64,000 bases of DNA from positions 1 to 64,000 of the forward strand of contig NZ_NJDE01000024.1 of assembly GCF_002205895.1 (NCBI RefSeq), read 5' to 3'. The stretch comes from Saccharibacillus sp. O23. GTDB taxonomy: Bacteria > Bacillota > Bacilli > Paenibacillales > Paenibacillaceae. Positions 25,763 through 35,079 of the stretch are shown here, one piece after another. Under the pieces are notes generated by a model that saw only the letters and a program-made list of their open reading frames with translations, made no database searches and had not been told where the DNA came from. The translations under genes and the position numbers were made by a program. Each line of letters starts with the position of its first letter. The first letter of the stretch is position 1.

Positions 25763-26152
25763 TCAAAGCGGCATCAAGTCGCGGTTCTTGGCCGCTTTGC
25801 GGCATTCTTTGCAGACGCCGACCAGATGGCCGTACTCGTCGACGAAAAAGCCGACCGAATCGCTCTTCTTCTGGCAGCGGGAACAAGAGTGTACGCGTCC
25901 GTCGCCGGTCTTCGGAACGAACTTGCGGATCTCCGCGCCGCCCGGCGGCGAAAGAGGACGTTTGCGGTCGGCGGCCGCTTCGGACGGAGCCTTGCCGGAA
26001 GCTTCTCTCAGTTTGCGGCGGCGCGCCGAAGCGAGATCGACGAGGTTGCTGCGAACCAGACGGCGCCGCTTGGAACGGACGGCAAACAGCAAGGCGGCCG
26101 CGCCCGCCAATACGGCGGCTCCGAGCGTCAGCGCGAGAACGATAGGCATCAT
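25763..26152 (-). CDS. small membrane-anchored zinc-ribbon protein
   Basis: 129 residues. One N-terminal membrane helix (residues 3-25) is followed by a very basic stretch (RSKRRRLVRS) and then a C-terminal treble-clef or ribbon with C90-x2-C93 and C114-x2-C117. The ATG at 26152 has GGAGGAA seven bases upstream. The positive-inside rule puts the zinc ribbon in the cytoplasm. No family name is recognised and no partner is obvious; the two-component operon next to it is divergent. Confidence 0.65.
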   Translation of the reverse strand: MMPIVLALTLGAAVLAGAAALLFAVRSKRRRLVRSNLVDLASARRRKLREASGKAPSEAAADRKRPLSPPGGAEIRKFVPKTGDGRVHSCSRCQKKSDSVGFFVDEYGHLVGVCKECRKAAKNRDLMPL

Positions 26153-26422
26153 AACGTGTTCCTCCTCGATGAGATGATTGGATTGGACAAGCTATATTCA
26201 AGCGGCTGAAAAAGCTGCGACGGATTGAAAGGGACCCGAATCGTATCCCTTATTACCCGTATGCAGGGCGGCAAGAAACGGGACTTTTTGCGCCGGGAAG
26301 CCTTCAATGAGAGCGTTCGTACTATGCCTTGCGGTAAGGAAGCTGGTATCATGAACGCTAAGACGGATACGGGCGGAACCGGCCTTCGCCGTGCGGCATC
26401 CGGAAGCTGGAGGACTGGACGA

Positions 26423-27100
26423 ATGACGAAAAAAAAGGTGTTGTACATCGAAGACGAGCGGCAGATCGGCGAATGGGTCGTACGGAATCTGGAAGAACGC
26501 GGGTATGACGTCGTGTGGCTGGAAAGCGGCGACGGCGCGTCGGAAGCGGCCGGCGGATGCGACGTCGCGGTGTTGGACATCATGCTGCCGGGCTTGGACG
26601 GATTTACGGTGGGGCAGAGACTCAAACGCGATCATGCGTCGCTGCCTGTAATGATGTTATCGGCACGAACGGCCCTTGACGATAAGCTCGAAGCGTTGAA
26701 ATTCGCCGACGATTATCTGACCAAACCGTTTCACCCGGACGAATTGGCCGCGCGGATCGAAGTGATGCTGCGCCGCAGCGCGCCCGCCGAACCCGAAGCG
26801 CGCCGGATCGGACATCTGCTCGTCTACGAACGCGAGAATCGCGTCGCGGACGCGGACAGCGGCGAAGAGATCGCGCTGACGGGCAAGCAGTTTCATATCT
26901 TCATGTATTTCCTGCGCCACCTCGGTCAGATCCTGACCAAAGAGCAGATCTACGAAGCGGTCTGGGGCGAGCCGTATCTTGAAGGAGATAAGACCTTGAT
27001 GGTTCATATCCGCTATCTGCGCGAGAAGATCGAACGCGATCCCGGCAATCCGCAGATCGTGGAGACCATCCGGGGGATCGGTTATCGGGTGCGGGGATGA
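26423..27100 (+). CDS. OmpR/PhoB-family response regulator
   Basis: 225 residues. The receiver domain has acidic E10/D11, phosphoacceptor D52 in VLDIMLPGLDG, and the lysine in DDYLTKPF. Residues about 125-225 are a winged-helix DNA-binding domain ending IVETIRGIGYRVRG, the classic OmpR C-terminus. The ATG at 26423 has GGAGGA eight bases before it; earlier in-frame starts lack a site. It overlaps the kinase gene by ATGA. The target genes are unknown. Confidence 0.93.
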   Translation: MTKKKVLYIEDERQIGEWVVRNLEERGYDVVWLESGDGASEAAGGCDVAVLDIMLPGLDGFTVGQRLKRDHASLPVMMLSARTALDDKLEALKFADDYLTKPFHPDELAARIEVMLRRSAPAEPEARRIGHLLVYERENRVADADSGEEIALTGKQFHIFMYFLRHLGQILTKEQIYEAVWGEPYLEGDKTLMVHIRYLREKIERDPGNPQIVETIRGIGYRVRG

Positions 27101-28761
27101 AACGGCGCGAACGCAAAAACAAAGCCGGCGGCGTCAAGTTCCGCCAATCGTTGATGGCTCGTTATTTGATGCTGGTCGGCTCCGCCATTTTTCTGCTGCC
27201 TTTGATTCTGATCGTGGTGATGCTCTTCTATCTGGGCTATACCTATTTGGTCTGGCTGCCGACTCAACCGAAGGCCGTTCCCGAAGGAACCGTCTCTACG
27301 TCGGATCTGGCCGATGATTGGCATAAGCTGGCGGCTTCGCTGGACGGCGCATCGGCCGAAGAGATCGTGCAGGCGATGAAGACGTTTCGCGCCGGCCATC
27401 CGCTGGTCTCCGTCGCGGCCGTTGATGCGCAAGGGAAGACGCTGTTTCGGGAGCCGATAACGTCCAATCTGCCCGAAACGTGGACGCCCGGCCGGATGGC
27501 GGAGTACATGAAGCAGGCGACGGCTTACGGCGCGCCGAACTTTTCGGTCGTGGCGTTCGTCGGCGAAAAAGAAGACGACACGCGGGACCGCGGTCAAGGT
27601 CTGCTGATCGCGGAAGTCTCCCGGGCGCAGACGGTCTCGGCGGTGCCGGATCAAGAGGCGCGTTTCTCGCAGGTCGCCGCCGTGCTGATCTTCCTGCTGC
27701 TGTTCCTGCTGTTCGCCTTCATGTCTTGGACGTTCTTCTATCGAATCCGCAAACGGCTGATCAGGCTTCAGCGAGCGATGACCGCTTACGACGAAGCCGG
27801 CATGCCGATGCCGATCGGACCGGGCAAGCAGCGGGACGAAGTCGCCGCGCTCGAAGTGACGTTCAACGAGATGGTCGGCAAGCTGCGCGACAGCCGTGAG
27901 CGGGAGCGCGAAGAAGAAGAACTGCGCAAGAAGCTGATCGCGAATCTGTCTCACGATCTGCGCACGCCGCTGACGGTGATCCGCAGCCATGCGTATTCGC
28001 TGGAAAGCGAACCGCTCGGCGAGCGCGGACGCGAGTCGCTCGCGCTGATGGCGGGCAAGCTCGACGATCTCGGCGGATTGATCGACAACCTGCTGTCGTA
28101 TACGCTGATCGCGGCCGGGCGCTATCCGATGCGTTTGGAAGAAACGGACGTGCTGCGCATCGTGCGCGCCGCCGCCGCGCAGTGGTATCCCGTGTTCGAG
28201 AAAGCCGGCATGGAAGTCGATGCCGATCTGCCCGACGAAGCGCTGATCTGGCGCGTCGACCGCGAATGGCTGGTCCGCATCTTGGACAATCTGTTCCAGA
28301 ACGCGGTGCGCCACGCCAAAGCCGGCCGTTATATCGGCTTGTCGCTCGGGCCGGAAGGGCCGGGCGGGCGGCGCTCGCTTCAGGTCCGGGACAAAGGGCC
28401 GGGGCTTCGGGTTGCCCGGACGGAGACTCGGCCGGCCACGGTAGGGCCAGAGGGGCCGTCGGCTGCGGAGGCGGGGAAGGCGGGCGGAGCGCCGAGTGCG
28501 GAGGCGGATAGAGCGAACAAGCGGGAGGAGTCGGCGGGTTCGCTGCCGCGGAGCGGACTGCCGGGCGGATCAAGCCCGGCGGGGAATTCCGGCGCGGACT
28601 CAAGCGACAGCCGAGCGAAAGCCGGAGGTCTTAGCCCGGCCGCCGGAGCCGGCATCGGCTTGTCGATCGTGGATCTGATGATCCGCGAGATGGGGATGAG
28701 CTGGAGCATCGACAGCGGAGAGACCGGAACGGTCATCACGATTCGGCCGCCCGGCGAGTGA
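27097..28761 (+). CDS. sensor histidine kinase with an insertion in the ATP lid
   Basis: A 554-residue kinase. Helices lie at about 22-52 and 192-215, flanking an extracytoplasmic sensor of about 140 residues. A HAMP region (216-268) and the H-box NLSHDLRTPL with H286 follow. The N-box is around residue 397 (ILDNLFQNAVRHAK), G1 is DKGPGL (432-437) and G2 is GAGIGLSIV (516-524). Between G1 and G2 the ATP lid is enlarged by about 75 Gly/Ala/Ser/Glu-rich residues (about 440-513), which is unusual. It is paired with the response regulator upstream; the CRISPR leader follows directly after its stop. Confidence 0.92.
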   Translation: MKRRERKNKAGGVKFRQSLMARYLMLVGSAIFLLPLILIVVMLFYLGYTYLVWLPTQPKAVPEGTVSTSDLADDWHKLAASLDGASAEEIVQAMKTFRAGHPLVSVAAVDAQGKTLFREPITSNLPETWTPGRMAEYMKQATAYGAPNFSVVAFVGEKEDDTRDRGQGLLIAEVSRAQTVSAVPDQEARFSQVAAVLIFLLLFLLFAFMSWTFFYRIRKRLIRLQRAMTAYDEAGMPMPIGPGKQRDEVAALEVTFNEMVGKLRDSREREREEEELRKKLIANLSHDLRTPLTVIRSHAYSLESEPLGERGRESLALMAGKLDDLGGLIDNLLSYTLIAAGRYPMRLEETDVLRIVRAAAAQWYPVFEKAGMEVDADLPDEALIWRVDREWLVRILDNLFQNAVRHAKAGRYIGLSLGPEGPGGRRSLQVRDKGPGLRVARTETRPATVGPEGPSAAEAGKAGGAPSAEADRANKREESAGSLPRSGLPGGSSPAGNSGADSSDSRAKAGGLSPAAGAGIGLSIVDLMIREMGMSWSIDSGETGTVITIRPPGE

Positions 28762-28961
28762 CACGCCTAACCTAAGTGCTGAGCGAAGAAAAAGTGCGAA
28801 CCCCAAGCTCCCATGTAATCCCCGGGAGGTTCGCACCCCGCGCCGCATCAGGGTTTATGGGATTTTGGTTGCGTTTTTGTCCGGTTTTCGATAGGCTGAT
28901 TTCGAGGTTCGCACTTTTGATGTTTGCAGCCCTTATGTGGTAAGGGCTGAGAGGGTGAACA
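28762..28961 (+). promoter_or_regulatory. CRISPR leader
   Basis: 200 bases between the kinase stop and the first repeat. GTGCGAACC (28794-28802) faces GGTTCGCAC (28828-28836), and GGTTCGCAC recurs at 28906-28914. Such GTGCGAACC/GGTTCGCAC pairs are, as I recall, typical of type I-C leaders downstream of cas2. The leader sits at the 5' end of repeats that end in GGATTGAAAC, the expected orientation. Confidence 0.65.
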
Positions 28962-29800
<839 letters not shown>

Positions 29801-30314
29801 AGCGAGAAGCAAGCGGATCGACAGCGATTCGGTCCGGCGAACGTATCGGAGCGGGTTGCCTGGCCGACGTTTTTTCGGAAATATAAAGACATGGATCGGC
29901 AATCCGACCCGCTCATCGACCGATCGTCAAATCCGCATAGATTCGGACCGCGTTCGAGCCGGCGTCCGGCGCTTCGACCGCTTTGAACGCTTCGAACAGC
30001 CGAAACGACTCTTTGGAGTCGGCTTCGGCTTTTTTGCATATCTGCTTTTCGATCATCGGCTGCGTCCGCTCGCCTAACTCTCGAACCGCCAAGCGCATCT
30101 GCGCACACCGATAGACGTCGCCTAAGCACACCTCTATACACACCTAAGCACACCTCGCACAGTCCGGATTTGCTCATTAAGCACACTTTCCGCAGTTTTC
30201 TCTCTGCACCCTCCCCCTTAGATTTAGCTGCTCAAAACCCCGCAACCACGCGCTTTTCTCTCCTTTCCGCGCCGCCTGGATCCCACCCGCCGAAATCTTT
30301 TTCCGCCCAAACCG
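29801..30314. other. intergenic region before the ABC exporter, no convincing gene
   Basis: About 510 bases with no ORF that has a ribosome binding site or a protein-like composition. A GAACCGCGTTCGAG-like GC-rich part (29930-30010) is followed by a C/A-rich part. Three TAAGCACAC direct repeats (30123-30186) are the only structure I can name. Confidence 0.5.
30123..30186. repeat. three TAAGCACAC direct repeats at helical spacing
   Basis: TAAGCACACCT occurs at 30123-30133 and 30145-30155, and TAAGCACACTT at 30178-30188. Start-to-start distances are 22 and 33 bp, multiples of about one DNA turn. They lie 130-190 bp upstream of the ABC exporter promoter and look like a multi-site protein-binding region. 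Confidence 0.5.
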
Positions 30315-30366
30315 TTGACAAAATCCCCCTCCTGCAAATATAGTGTGCATATAGACATACACACTA
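30315..30366 (+). promoter_or_regulatory. promoter and operator of the NatAB-like operon
   Basis: TTGACA (30315-30320), an 18-bp spacer and TATAGT (30339-30344) form a strong sigma-A promoter. A perfect dyad TAGTGTG-N12-CACACTA (30341-30347, 30360-30366) overlaps the -10 and start site. The TGTG...CACA type recalls operators of GntR/YtrA-class repressors of ABC exporters, but no such gene is adjacent. Confidence 0.7.
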
Positions 30367-30450
30367 ATCACTGTTCATACACACTTCAATTGCATCTATA
30401 CACGGCACGGCGCGGCATCGCGTTCGCAAGATTCGAAGGGAGAGATCAGG

Positions 30451-31347
30451 ATGACATTGGAAATCAAACATCTGGGCAAGCACTACGGGGACAAGAAAGT
30501 CGTGGACGACGTATCGCTGACTGTGAAGGCGGGCGAAGCGTTCGGGCTGCTGGGCGGCAACGGGGCGGGCAAAACGACGACGATCCGTTCGGTGCTGGGA
30601 CTGCTGGAATACGATCAAGGCGAAGTGCTGTGGAACGGTCGTCCTTTTCTCGAGAATCGGCCGAGCATCGGTTATCTGCCGGAAGAACGCGGATTATATC
30701 CCAAAGAAACGGTCAGCGAGCAGTTGATCTATCTGGCCCGTCTGGAAGGAATGAAGCGCGGCGACGCGCACAAAGCGCTCAAGACTTGGCTGGAACGTCT
30801 CGGCATCGCCGAGCACGAGAACAAGCGGGTCGAGCAGTTGTCCAAAGGCAATCAGCAGAAGGTGCAGATCATCTCGGCGCTGATTCACGATCCCGAGCTG
30901 GTGATCTTGGACGAACCGTTCAGCGGTCTCGATCCGGTCAACGCGGACCTGCTCGCTTCGGTGGTCAAGGAACAGATCGCGCTCGGCAAAGCTCTCGTGT
31001 TCTCCAGCCACCAGATGATGCAGGTCGAGCAGTTCTGCGAGAACATCTGCATCCTCAAAAGAGGCCGGGCGCAAATCGGCGGACGGTTGGCGGATATCAA
31101 GCGTTCGTACGGACGCAGCAACCTGATTCTGCGCAGCGAAGCGGATCTGACGTCGCTGCTCGAAGGGCGCGGACTCGCGGACATCCGGCGGGACGCGCAG
31201 GAATGGACGCTCAAAGTGAAAGACGAAGCGCAGGCGCACGAACTGATGCGGGCGCTCGGCCAAGCCGGAGTGCCGGTGCTCAAGTTCGAATTGAAAGAGC
31301 CGTCGCTGCACGAGATCTTTATTGAAAAGGTGGGAGAAGCGGTATGA
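30451..31347 (+). CDS. ABC exporter ATPase, NatA type
   Basis: A 298-residue ATPase. It has Walker A GGNGAGKTTT, signature LSKGNQQK, Walker B LVILDEPFSGLDP, and the C-terminal extension of about 80 residues found in NatA/YhaQ-type subunits (SLLEGRGLADIRRDAQEWTLKV). The ATG at 30451 is preceded by GGGAGAGATC. It overlaps the permease gene by four bases. NatA-type pairs export sodium or act on lipophilic compounds and peptides; which applies here is unknown. It is controlled by the promoter/dyad at 30315-30366. Confidence 0.92.
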   Translation: MTLEIKHLGKHYGDKKVVDDVSLTVKAGEAFGLLGGNGAGKTTTIRSVLGLLEYDQGEVLWNGRPFLENRPSIGYLPEERGLYPKETVSEQLIYLARLEGMKRGDAHKALKTWLERLGIAEHENKRVEQLSKGNQQKVQIISALIHDPELVILDEPFSGLDPVNADLLASVVKEQIALGKALVFSSHQMMQVEQFCENICILKRGRAQIGGRLADIKRSYGRSNLILRSEADLTSLLEGRGLADIRRDAQEWTLKVKDEAQAHELMRALGQAGVPVLKFELKEPSLHEIFIEKVGEAV

Positions 31348-32639
31348 AAACTTTCGGAATCGTCTTCGGTTATTCGTTCAAGGAACGCATTCGCTCCAAA
31401 TCGTTTATGTGGATGACGCTGCTGCTGGTCGCGATCGTCGCCGCGATCGTGCTGATCCCGAGATTCACGGGCGGCCAAGCGGTAACGAACGGCAAAGTCG
31501 CCGTCGTCAACACGTCCGGCCTGCCGATCGACGCGCAAGGGTTGAAGACCGCCGTTTCTCCCGTTTACGACTGGGAGATCGTGCCGGAGAGCGAGCTTGC
31601 CGCCAAGACGCAGCAGCTCCGCGAGGAAGATCTGACGGCGGTCGTCGCGATCGCGCCGGGTACGGAAGCGGCACCCGCTCCGAGCATCGAATTGTCGGTC
31701 AATCATAAAGAAGACGGAAGTTTCGCGCAGAATCTGAATGCTTACGTGGACCGTCTGAACGTGAACGCGCAGGTCGGCACACTGGGGTTGACGGCGCAGC
31801 AGAGCGGAACTTTGACGGCGCAGCCGACGTTTGAATGGAAAGAACTGAACGCCGGCGGCAAATCGACCGCGGAGACGTTCATGCCGGTGTACGCGCTGCT
31901 GATGGTCATGTTCTTCATGATCTACCTGTTCGCGGGCAACGTCGCCACGTCGGTCGCGGTCGAGAAAGGCTCGCGCATTCAAGAGATTCTCATCACCAAA
32001 GTCAGCCCGGGACAGCTGCTCGCCGGCAAAGTCGTGGGAGTAGGGATGGCCGGCATGCTGCAATTCGGGATCGTAGTCGCCTTTGCAGCGCTGCTGATGA
32101 ATGTCGGAGGAACCGGAGAAGCGTTGACGATCGGCAGCATCACGTTCGATCTGTCGATTCTCGGCGGGCAAACGTTGATCGTCTGCGCGATTCTGTACGT
32201 GCTCGGCTACTTCTTCTATGCGACGCTGTTCGCGGCCGCCGGTTCGATCGTGAGCCGCAGCGAAGAGTTGAACCAATCCATGATGCCGGTATCCATGCTG
32301 CTGATGGCCGCGTTCTTCCTGTCCATGATCGTGCTGAACGATCCGAACGGTACGCTGGCCACGGTCGGTTCGTACATTCCGTTCCTGACTCCGATGGTGC
32401 TGCTGACCCGAGTCGGCGCAGGCGATCCGGCGCTGATGGAGATCGCGATTCCGATCGCCATTCTGGCCGTCTCGACACTGATCGTCGGCTGGTTGTCTTC
32501 GAAGATCTACCGCGGCGGCGTGCTGCTCTACGGGCAGAAGCCTTCGGTCGGCACGATGCTGAAGATGTTGGGCACGTCCGGCAAAAAGGTTCATTCGCAA
32601 GCCAAGCCGGGTACAAAAGGAGCTAACGGCGCGGCATAA
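31344..32639 (+). CDS. ABC-2 type exporter permease, NatB/YhaP type
   Basis: 431 residues. A first helix near 20-40 is followed by an extracytoplasmic domain of about 130 residues, then five or six helices from about 180 to 395 (ALLMVMFFMIYLFAGNVATSVAVEKGSRIQEILITKVSP is the coupling region). The pattern is that of NatB/YhaP permeases. It ends with a basic tail and is translated together with the ATPase by an ATGA overlap. The downstream M50-like gene follows within 65 bases, so all are probably one operon. Confidence 0.9.
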   Translation: MKTFGIVFGYSFKERIRSKSFMWMTLLLVAIVAAIVLIPRFTGGQAVTNGKVAVVNTSGLPIDAQGLKTAVSPVYDWEIVPESELAAKTQQLREEDLTAVVAIAPGTEAAPAPSIELSVNHKEDGSFAQNLNAYVDRLNVNAQVGTLGLTAQQSGTLTAQPTFEWKELNAGGKSTAETFMPVYALLMVMFFMIYLFAGNVATSVAVEKGSRIQEILITKVSPGQLLAGKVVGVGMAGMLQFGIVVAFAALLMNVGGTGEALTIGSITFDLSILGGQTLIVCAILYVLGYFFYATLFAAAGSIVSRSEELNQSMMPVSMLLMAAFFLSMIVLNDPNGTLATVGSYIPFLTPMVLLTRVGAGDPALMEIAIPIAILAVSTLIVGWLSSKIYRGGVLLYGQKPSVGTMLKMLGTSGKKVHSQAKPGTKGANGAA

Positions 32640-32700
32640 AGGAGAAGCTTGCGGGCGCAATCCCGAAGCCGCGCATATCGAAAAAAAGGAGGCGCACGCG

Positions 32701-33846
32701 ATGTTCAAGAAGATCATGCCGCTGTTGATCGGAGCGGCGGCAGGAGGCGCCGCGGCTTGGGCCGCGGTCGAATTGTCGGTAAACCGGAGAGCCGGAGCTT
32801 CGCTGACGGACCGGATCGGCGAAGGGATTCCCGCGGTGTCCGGGTTCGGTCCGGCCGTTCTGCTGATCTTGGGTCTGGCGCTGCTCGTCATGTTCACGAT
32901 CCTGCTGCACGAATTCGGCCATATGCTGGGCGCGGTCGTCGTCGGCAGCCGGATTACCCGTTTGTATTGGGGACCGTGGATCTTCCTGTTTCCGGAACGC
33001 CGCGTGCGCTTCGATTTCCGCAGCAAATTTTTCTTCGGCGCGATGCAGTGCGAGATTCGGCCATACGCCGACGACGCGTCGTTCGCTCGGGCGATCCGGG
33101 CGCAGCGAATCGTCTATGGCGCGGGACCCGCGTTCAGTCTGGCGACGGGCGCGGCCGCTTGGATCTTGGCGCCGGGCTTGTGGAGCATCGCAGGAGGCTA
33201 CGGGTTGATCTCCGTCGGGATCGGTCTGGCGACGTTGGTCAGCGACGGCGCGGCGGCTGTCATGCTGGGCAAACGCAATTTCGCGTTGGTAACGGCTTGG
33301 AGCTTATTGATTCAAGAAGCGAGGCTGGACGAGAAGCGCCGCGCGTTCCTGACGGAAGCGAGCCTGCGGTATCTGGCCGAAGCGGCCGCATCCGCTCCTG
33401 CTTCGTCCCAAGGATCGAATAAAGGAGCAAAAGGAAGAGACCTCTACGATCTGTATCTGCTCTATTACGTCAAACTGATGCGGGAAGAACATGAGGTATC
33501 CGAGCCGGAGATCGCGTTGACCGAAGAAGCCGCAGCGGAACGGAGCCGAGAAGGGAAGCTTGCCAAGATGCGGCGCGACGCGCTGGACATGGCGCTGAGC
33601 GAGGAAGTGGTACGTCTCTGCGAATCGGGAGAACGGGAAGCGGCGGAAGAATTATACGCGAAGATCGGCGGCTCGCAAAGCAAACGTTCGCCGCTGCTGC
33701 TGAAAGCTCGGGCTTATATCGAACGCTCGGAAGAAGCGATTCGCGAGTACGAAGCTTCGGTGGACGCTTTGTCGAGCGATGCCGCTTCGTTCGGAGCGCT
33801 TCGCCAACTGGATCGGAAACGCCTGCAGCAAGCGGGCTTGGCCTAA
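32701..33846 (+). CDS. M50-like membrane metalloprotease homologue
   Basis: 381 residues. Two N-terminal helices (about 5-22 and 42-68) lead into LLHEFGHMLGAVVVG with the HEFGH zinc motif near residue 76. Further helices (about 140-185) include LVSDGAAAVM, where an aspartate could be the third ligand. The C-terminal 170 residues are soluble, helical and Glu/Ala-rich. The arrangement matches M50-type (site-2-protease-like) membrane proteases, though the classical NPDG motif is not clear, so activity is uncertain. It lies between the ABC exporter and the DUF4177 gene, with an AAAGGAGG site before the ATG. Confidence 0.68.
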   Translation: MFKKIMPLLIGAAAGGAAAWAAVELSVNRRAGASLTDRIGEGIPAVSGFGPAVLLILGLALLVMFTILLHEFGHMLGAVVVGSRITRLYWGPWIFLFPERRVRFDFRSKFFFGAMQCEIRPYADDASFARAIRAQRIVYGAGPAFSLATGAAAWILAPGLWSIAGGYGLISVGIGLATLVSDGAAAVMLGKRNFALVTAWSLLIQEARLDEKRRAFLTEASLRYLAEAAASAPASSQGSNKGAKGRDLYDLYLLYYVKLMREEHEVSEPEIALTEEAAAERSREGKLAKMRRDALDMALSEEVVRLCESGEREAAEELYAKIGGSQSKRSPLLLKARAYIERSEEAIREYEASVDALSSDAASFGALRQLDRKRLQQAGLA

Positions 33847-33889
33847 AACGAATAACGCATCGAAAAAATTTCGAAAGAGGAGAACAAGA

Positions 33890-34081
33890 ATGTATGAATA
33901 CGATATTGTCCAGATCGAGATGAGCGGCTGGAAAGGCAAACCGAAGCAGGATCACCACGAGATCGTTCATGCTCACGCCCGCGAAGGTTGGCGGCTGGTG
34001 CATCTGTTCGCTCCGCCCGCGGCCGGTTACGGCACGGCGACGTTCATGGAGCTGTATTTCGAACGCGAGATCAAAAAGTAA
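33890..34081 (+). CDS. DUF4177-type small protein
   Basis: 63 residues starting YEYDIVQIEMSGWKGKP and ending ELYFEREIKK, with HEIVHAHAREGWRLVHLF in the middle. This matches the short DUF4177 family (Y-K/E-Y...G-W-E/R-L-V). The ATG at 33890 has AAAGAGGAGA seven bases upstream; the longer in-frame reading to 33779 overlaps the previous gene and lacks a site. It follows the M50-like gene and precedes a terminator, so it is the last gene of this operon. Function unknown. Confidence 0.82.
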   Translation: MYEYDIVQIEMSGWKGKPKQDHHEIVHAHAREGWRLVHLFAPPAAGYGTATFMELYFEREIKK

Positions 34082-34095
34082 AGAAACGCAAAAGA

Positions 34096-34137
34096 AAAAG
34101 CCCTGTCTGCCTCTCTAAGGCAAACGGGGCTTTTTTT
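34096..34137 (+). terminator. intrinsic terminator of the ABC exporter operon
   Basis: An AAAAGCCC...GGGGCTTTT stem (34096-34137), with an inner TGCC/GGCA extension, is followed by seven T. Confidence 0.8.
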
Positions 34138-34191
34138 ATGGGCCGACCGTAGGCTGGCTAAGCGCAACGAGCCGAGCCTTTAACGCGCGTC

Positions 34192-34968
34192 TTACGCTTC
34201 GTCTTTGCTAGTCTGCGCACGATCCGCATAAGGGAAGATCGGATCTTGCAGCTTGAATTCGTACGTCAGTCCGTCTACGATGCCGACGACTTTATTGCTG
34301 TCGTACAGGTCCAGCAGGAAGCCGGCCATCTCGGCGGCGGTATGGAACTTTGCGACGGAAGTGCCGTACTCGAACCCGTCGAGATCGAATGCGTGCTGCG
34401 CGAATTCGGTCTCCGTCGCGGCGGGAGCGAGCACTTTGGCCTGCATCGGGAGCTTTTTGCTCCGAAGTTCCTGCGCGAGTCCTTCGGTAAAGGCGCTCAC
34501 GTAGAACTTGGTCGCGCAGTACGTGACCGCGTTCGCCACGATCGTATAGCCGCCGCCCGACGAAATATTGAGAATCTGCGTGCCTTCTTTGTCCGCGTAA
34601 TCGCGAACGTAGAGCGAGGAGAGAATGGTCAGCGCTTCGATATTCAGATGAAGCATCTGCTCGATCTTCGGCAGGTGCTGCTCGCCGACGGAAGCGAAGT
34701 TGCCGAACCCCGCGTTGTTGATCCACGTTTCGACGTCATAGCCTTGAAGACTCTCGTAGAACTCGTGAACGCGTTCGGCGACGGACAGATCGACCGTGCG
34801 GATCACCACGTCCAGACTGCCGTCGATCTCGGCGATTTTGCTTTTCAGCGCTTCCAGTTCTTCCGTGCGCCGCGCCGCCAGTACCAGATTCTTGCCGCGT
34901 GCCGCAAACGCCAAGGCCGCTTCGTAACCGATTCCGGAACTCGCGCCGGTAATCACCGTATACTTCAT
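34192..34968 (-). CDS. SDR-family oxidoreductase
   Basis: A 258-residue short-chain dehydrogenase. The cofactor loop is TGASSGIGYE (7-16), then NNAGFGNF (about 90), the catalytic serine in ISSGGGYTIV (about 139), and YCATKFYV with the Y-x3-K pair near 155-159. An arginine pair after beta2 (AARRTEE) suggests NADP. The ATG at 34968 follows GGAGGAATC. It is transcribed from the MerR-type promoter at 35022-35052 and faces the MerR gene, so it is probably induced by that regulator, perhaps in aldehyde or electrophile stress. Confidence 0.9.
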   Translation of the reverse strand: MKYTVITGASSGIGYEAALAFAARGKNLVLAARRTEELEALKSKIAEIDGSLDVVIRTVDLSVAERVHEFYESLQGYDVETWINNAGFGNFASVGEQHLPKIEQMLHLNIEALTILSSLYVRDYADKEGTQILNISSGGGYTIVANAVTYCATKFYVSAFTEGLAQELRSKKLPMQAKVLAPAATETEFAQHAFDLDGFEYGTSVAKFHTAAEMAGFLLDLYDSNKVVGIVDGLTYEFKLQDPIFPYADRAQTSKDEA

Positions 34969-35021
34969 CTCGATTCCTCCTGTATGCATCCATAGAATAG
35001 TTGCCGTCGGTCCATGAGTCG

Positions 35022-35052
35022 ATTATATTGATTAGAGCGTACTCTAAGTCAA
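35022..35052 (-). promoter_or_regulatory. MerR-type promoter (19-bp spacer) with dyad
   Basis: On the minus strand TTGACT (35047-35052) and a perfect TATAAT (35022-35027) are 19 bp apart, the over-long spacer that MerR activators correct by DNA distortion. The dyad TTAGAG-N4-CTCTAA (35032-35047) fills the spacer. It drives the SDR gene. The MerR gene starts 28 bases away on the other side. Confidence 0.85.
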
Positions 35053-35079
35053 GTCGGACAAGAAAGAAGGCATACGACC

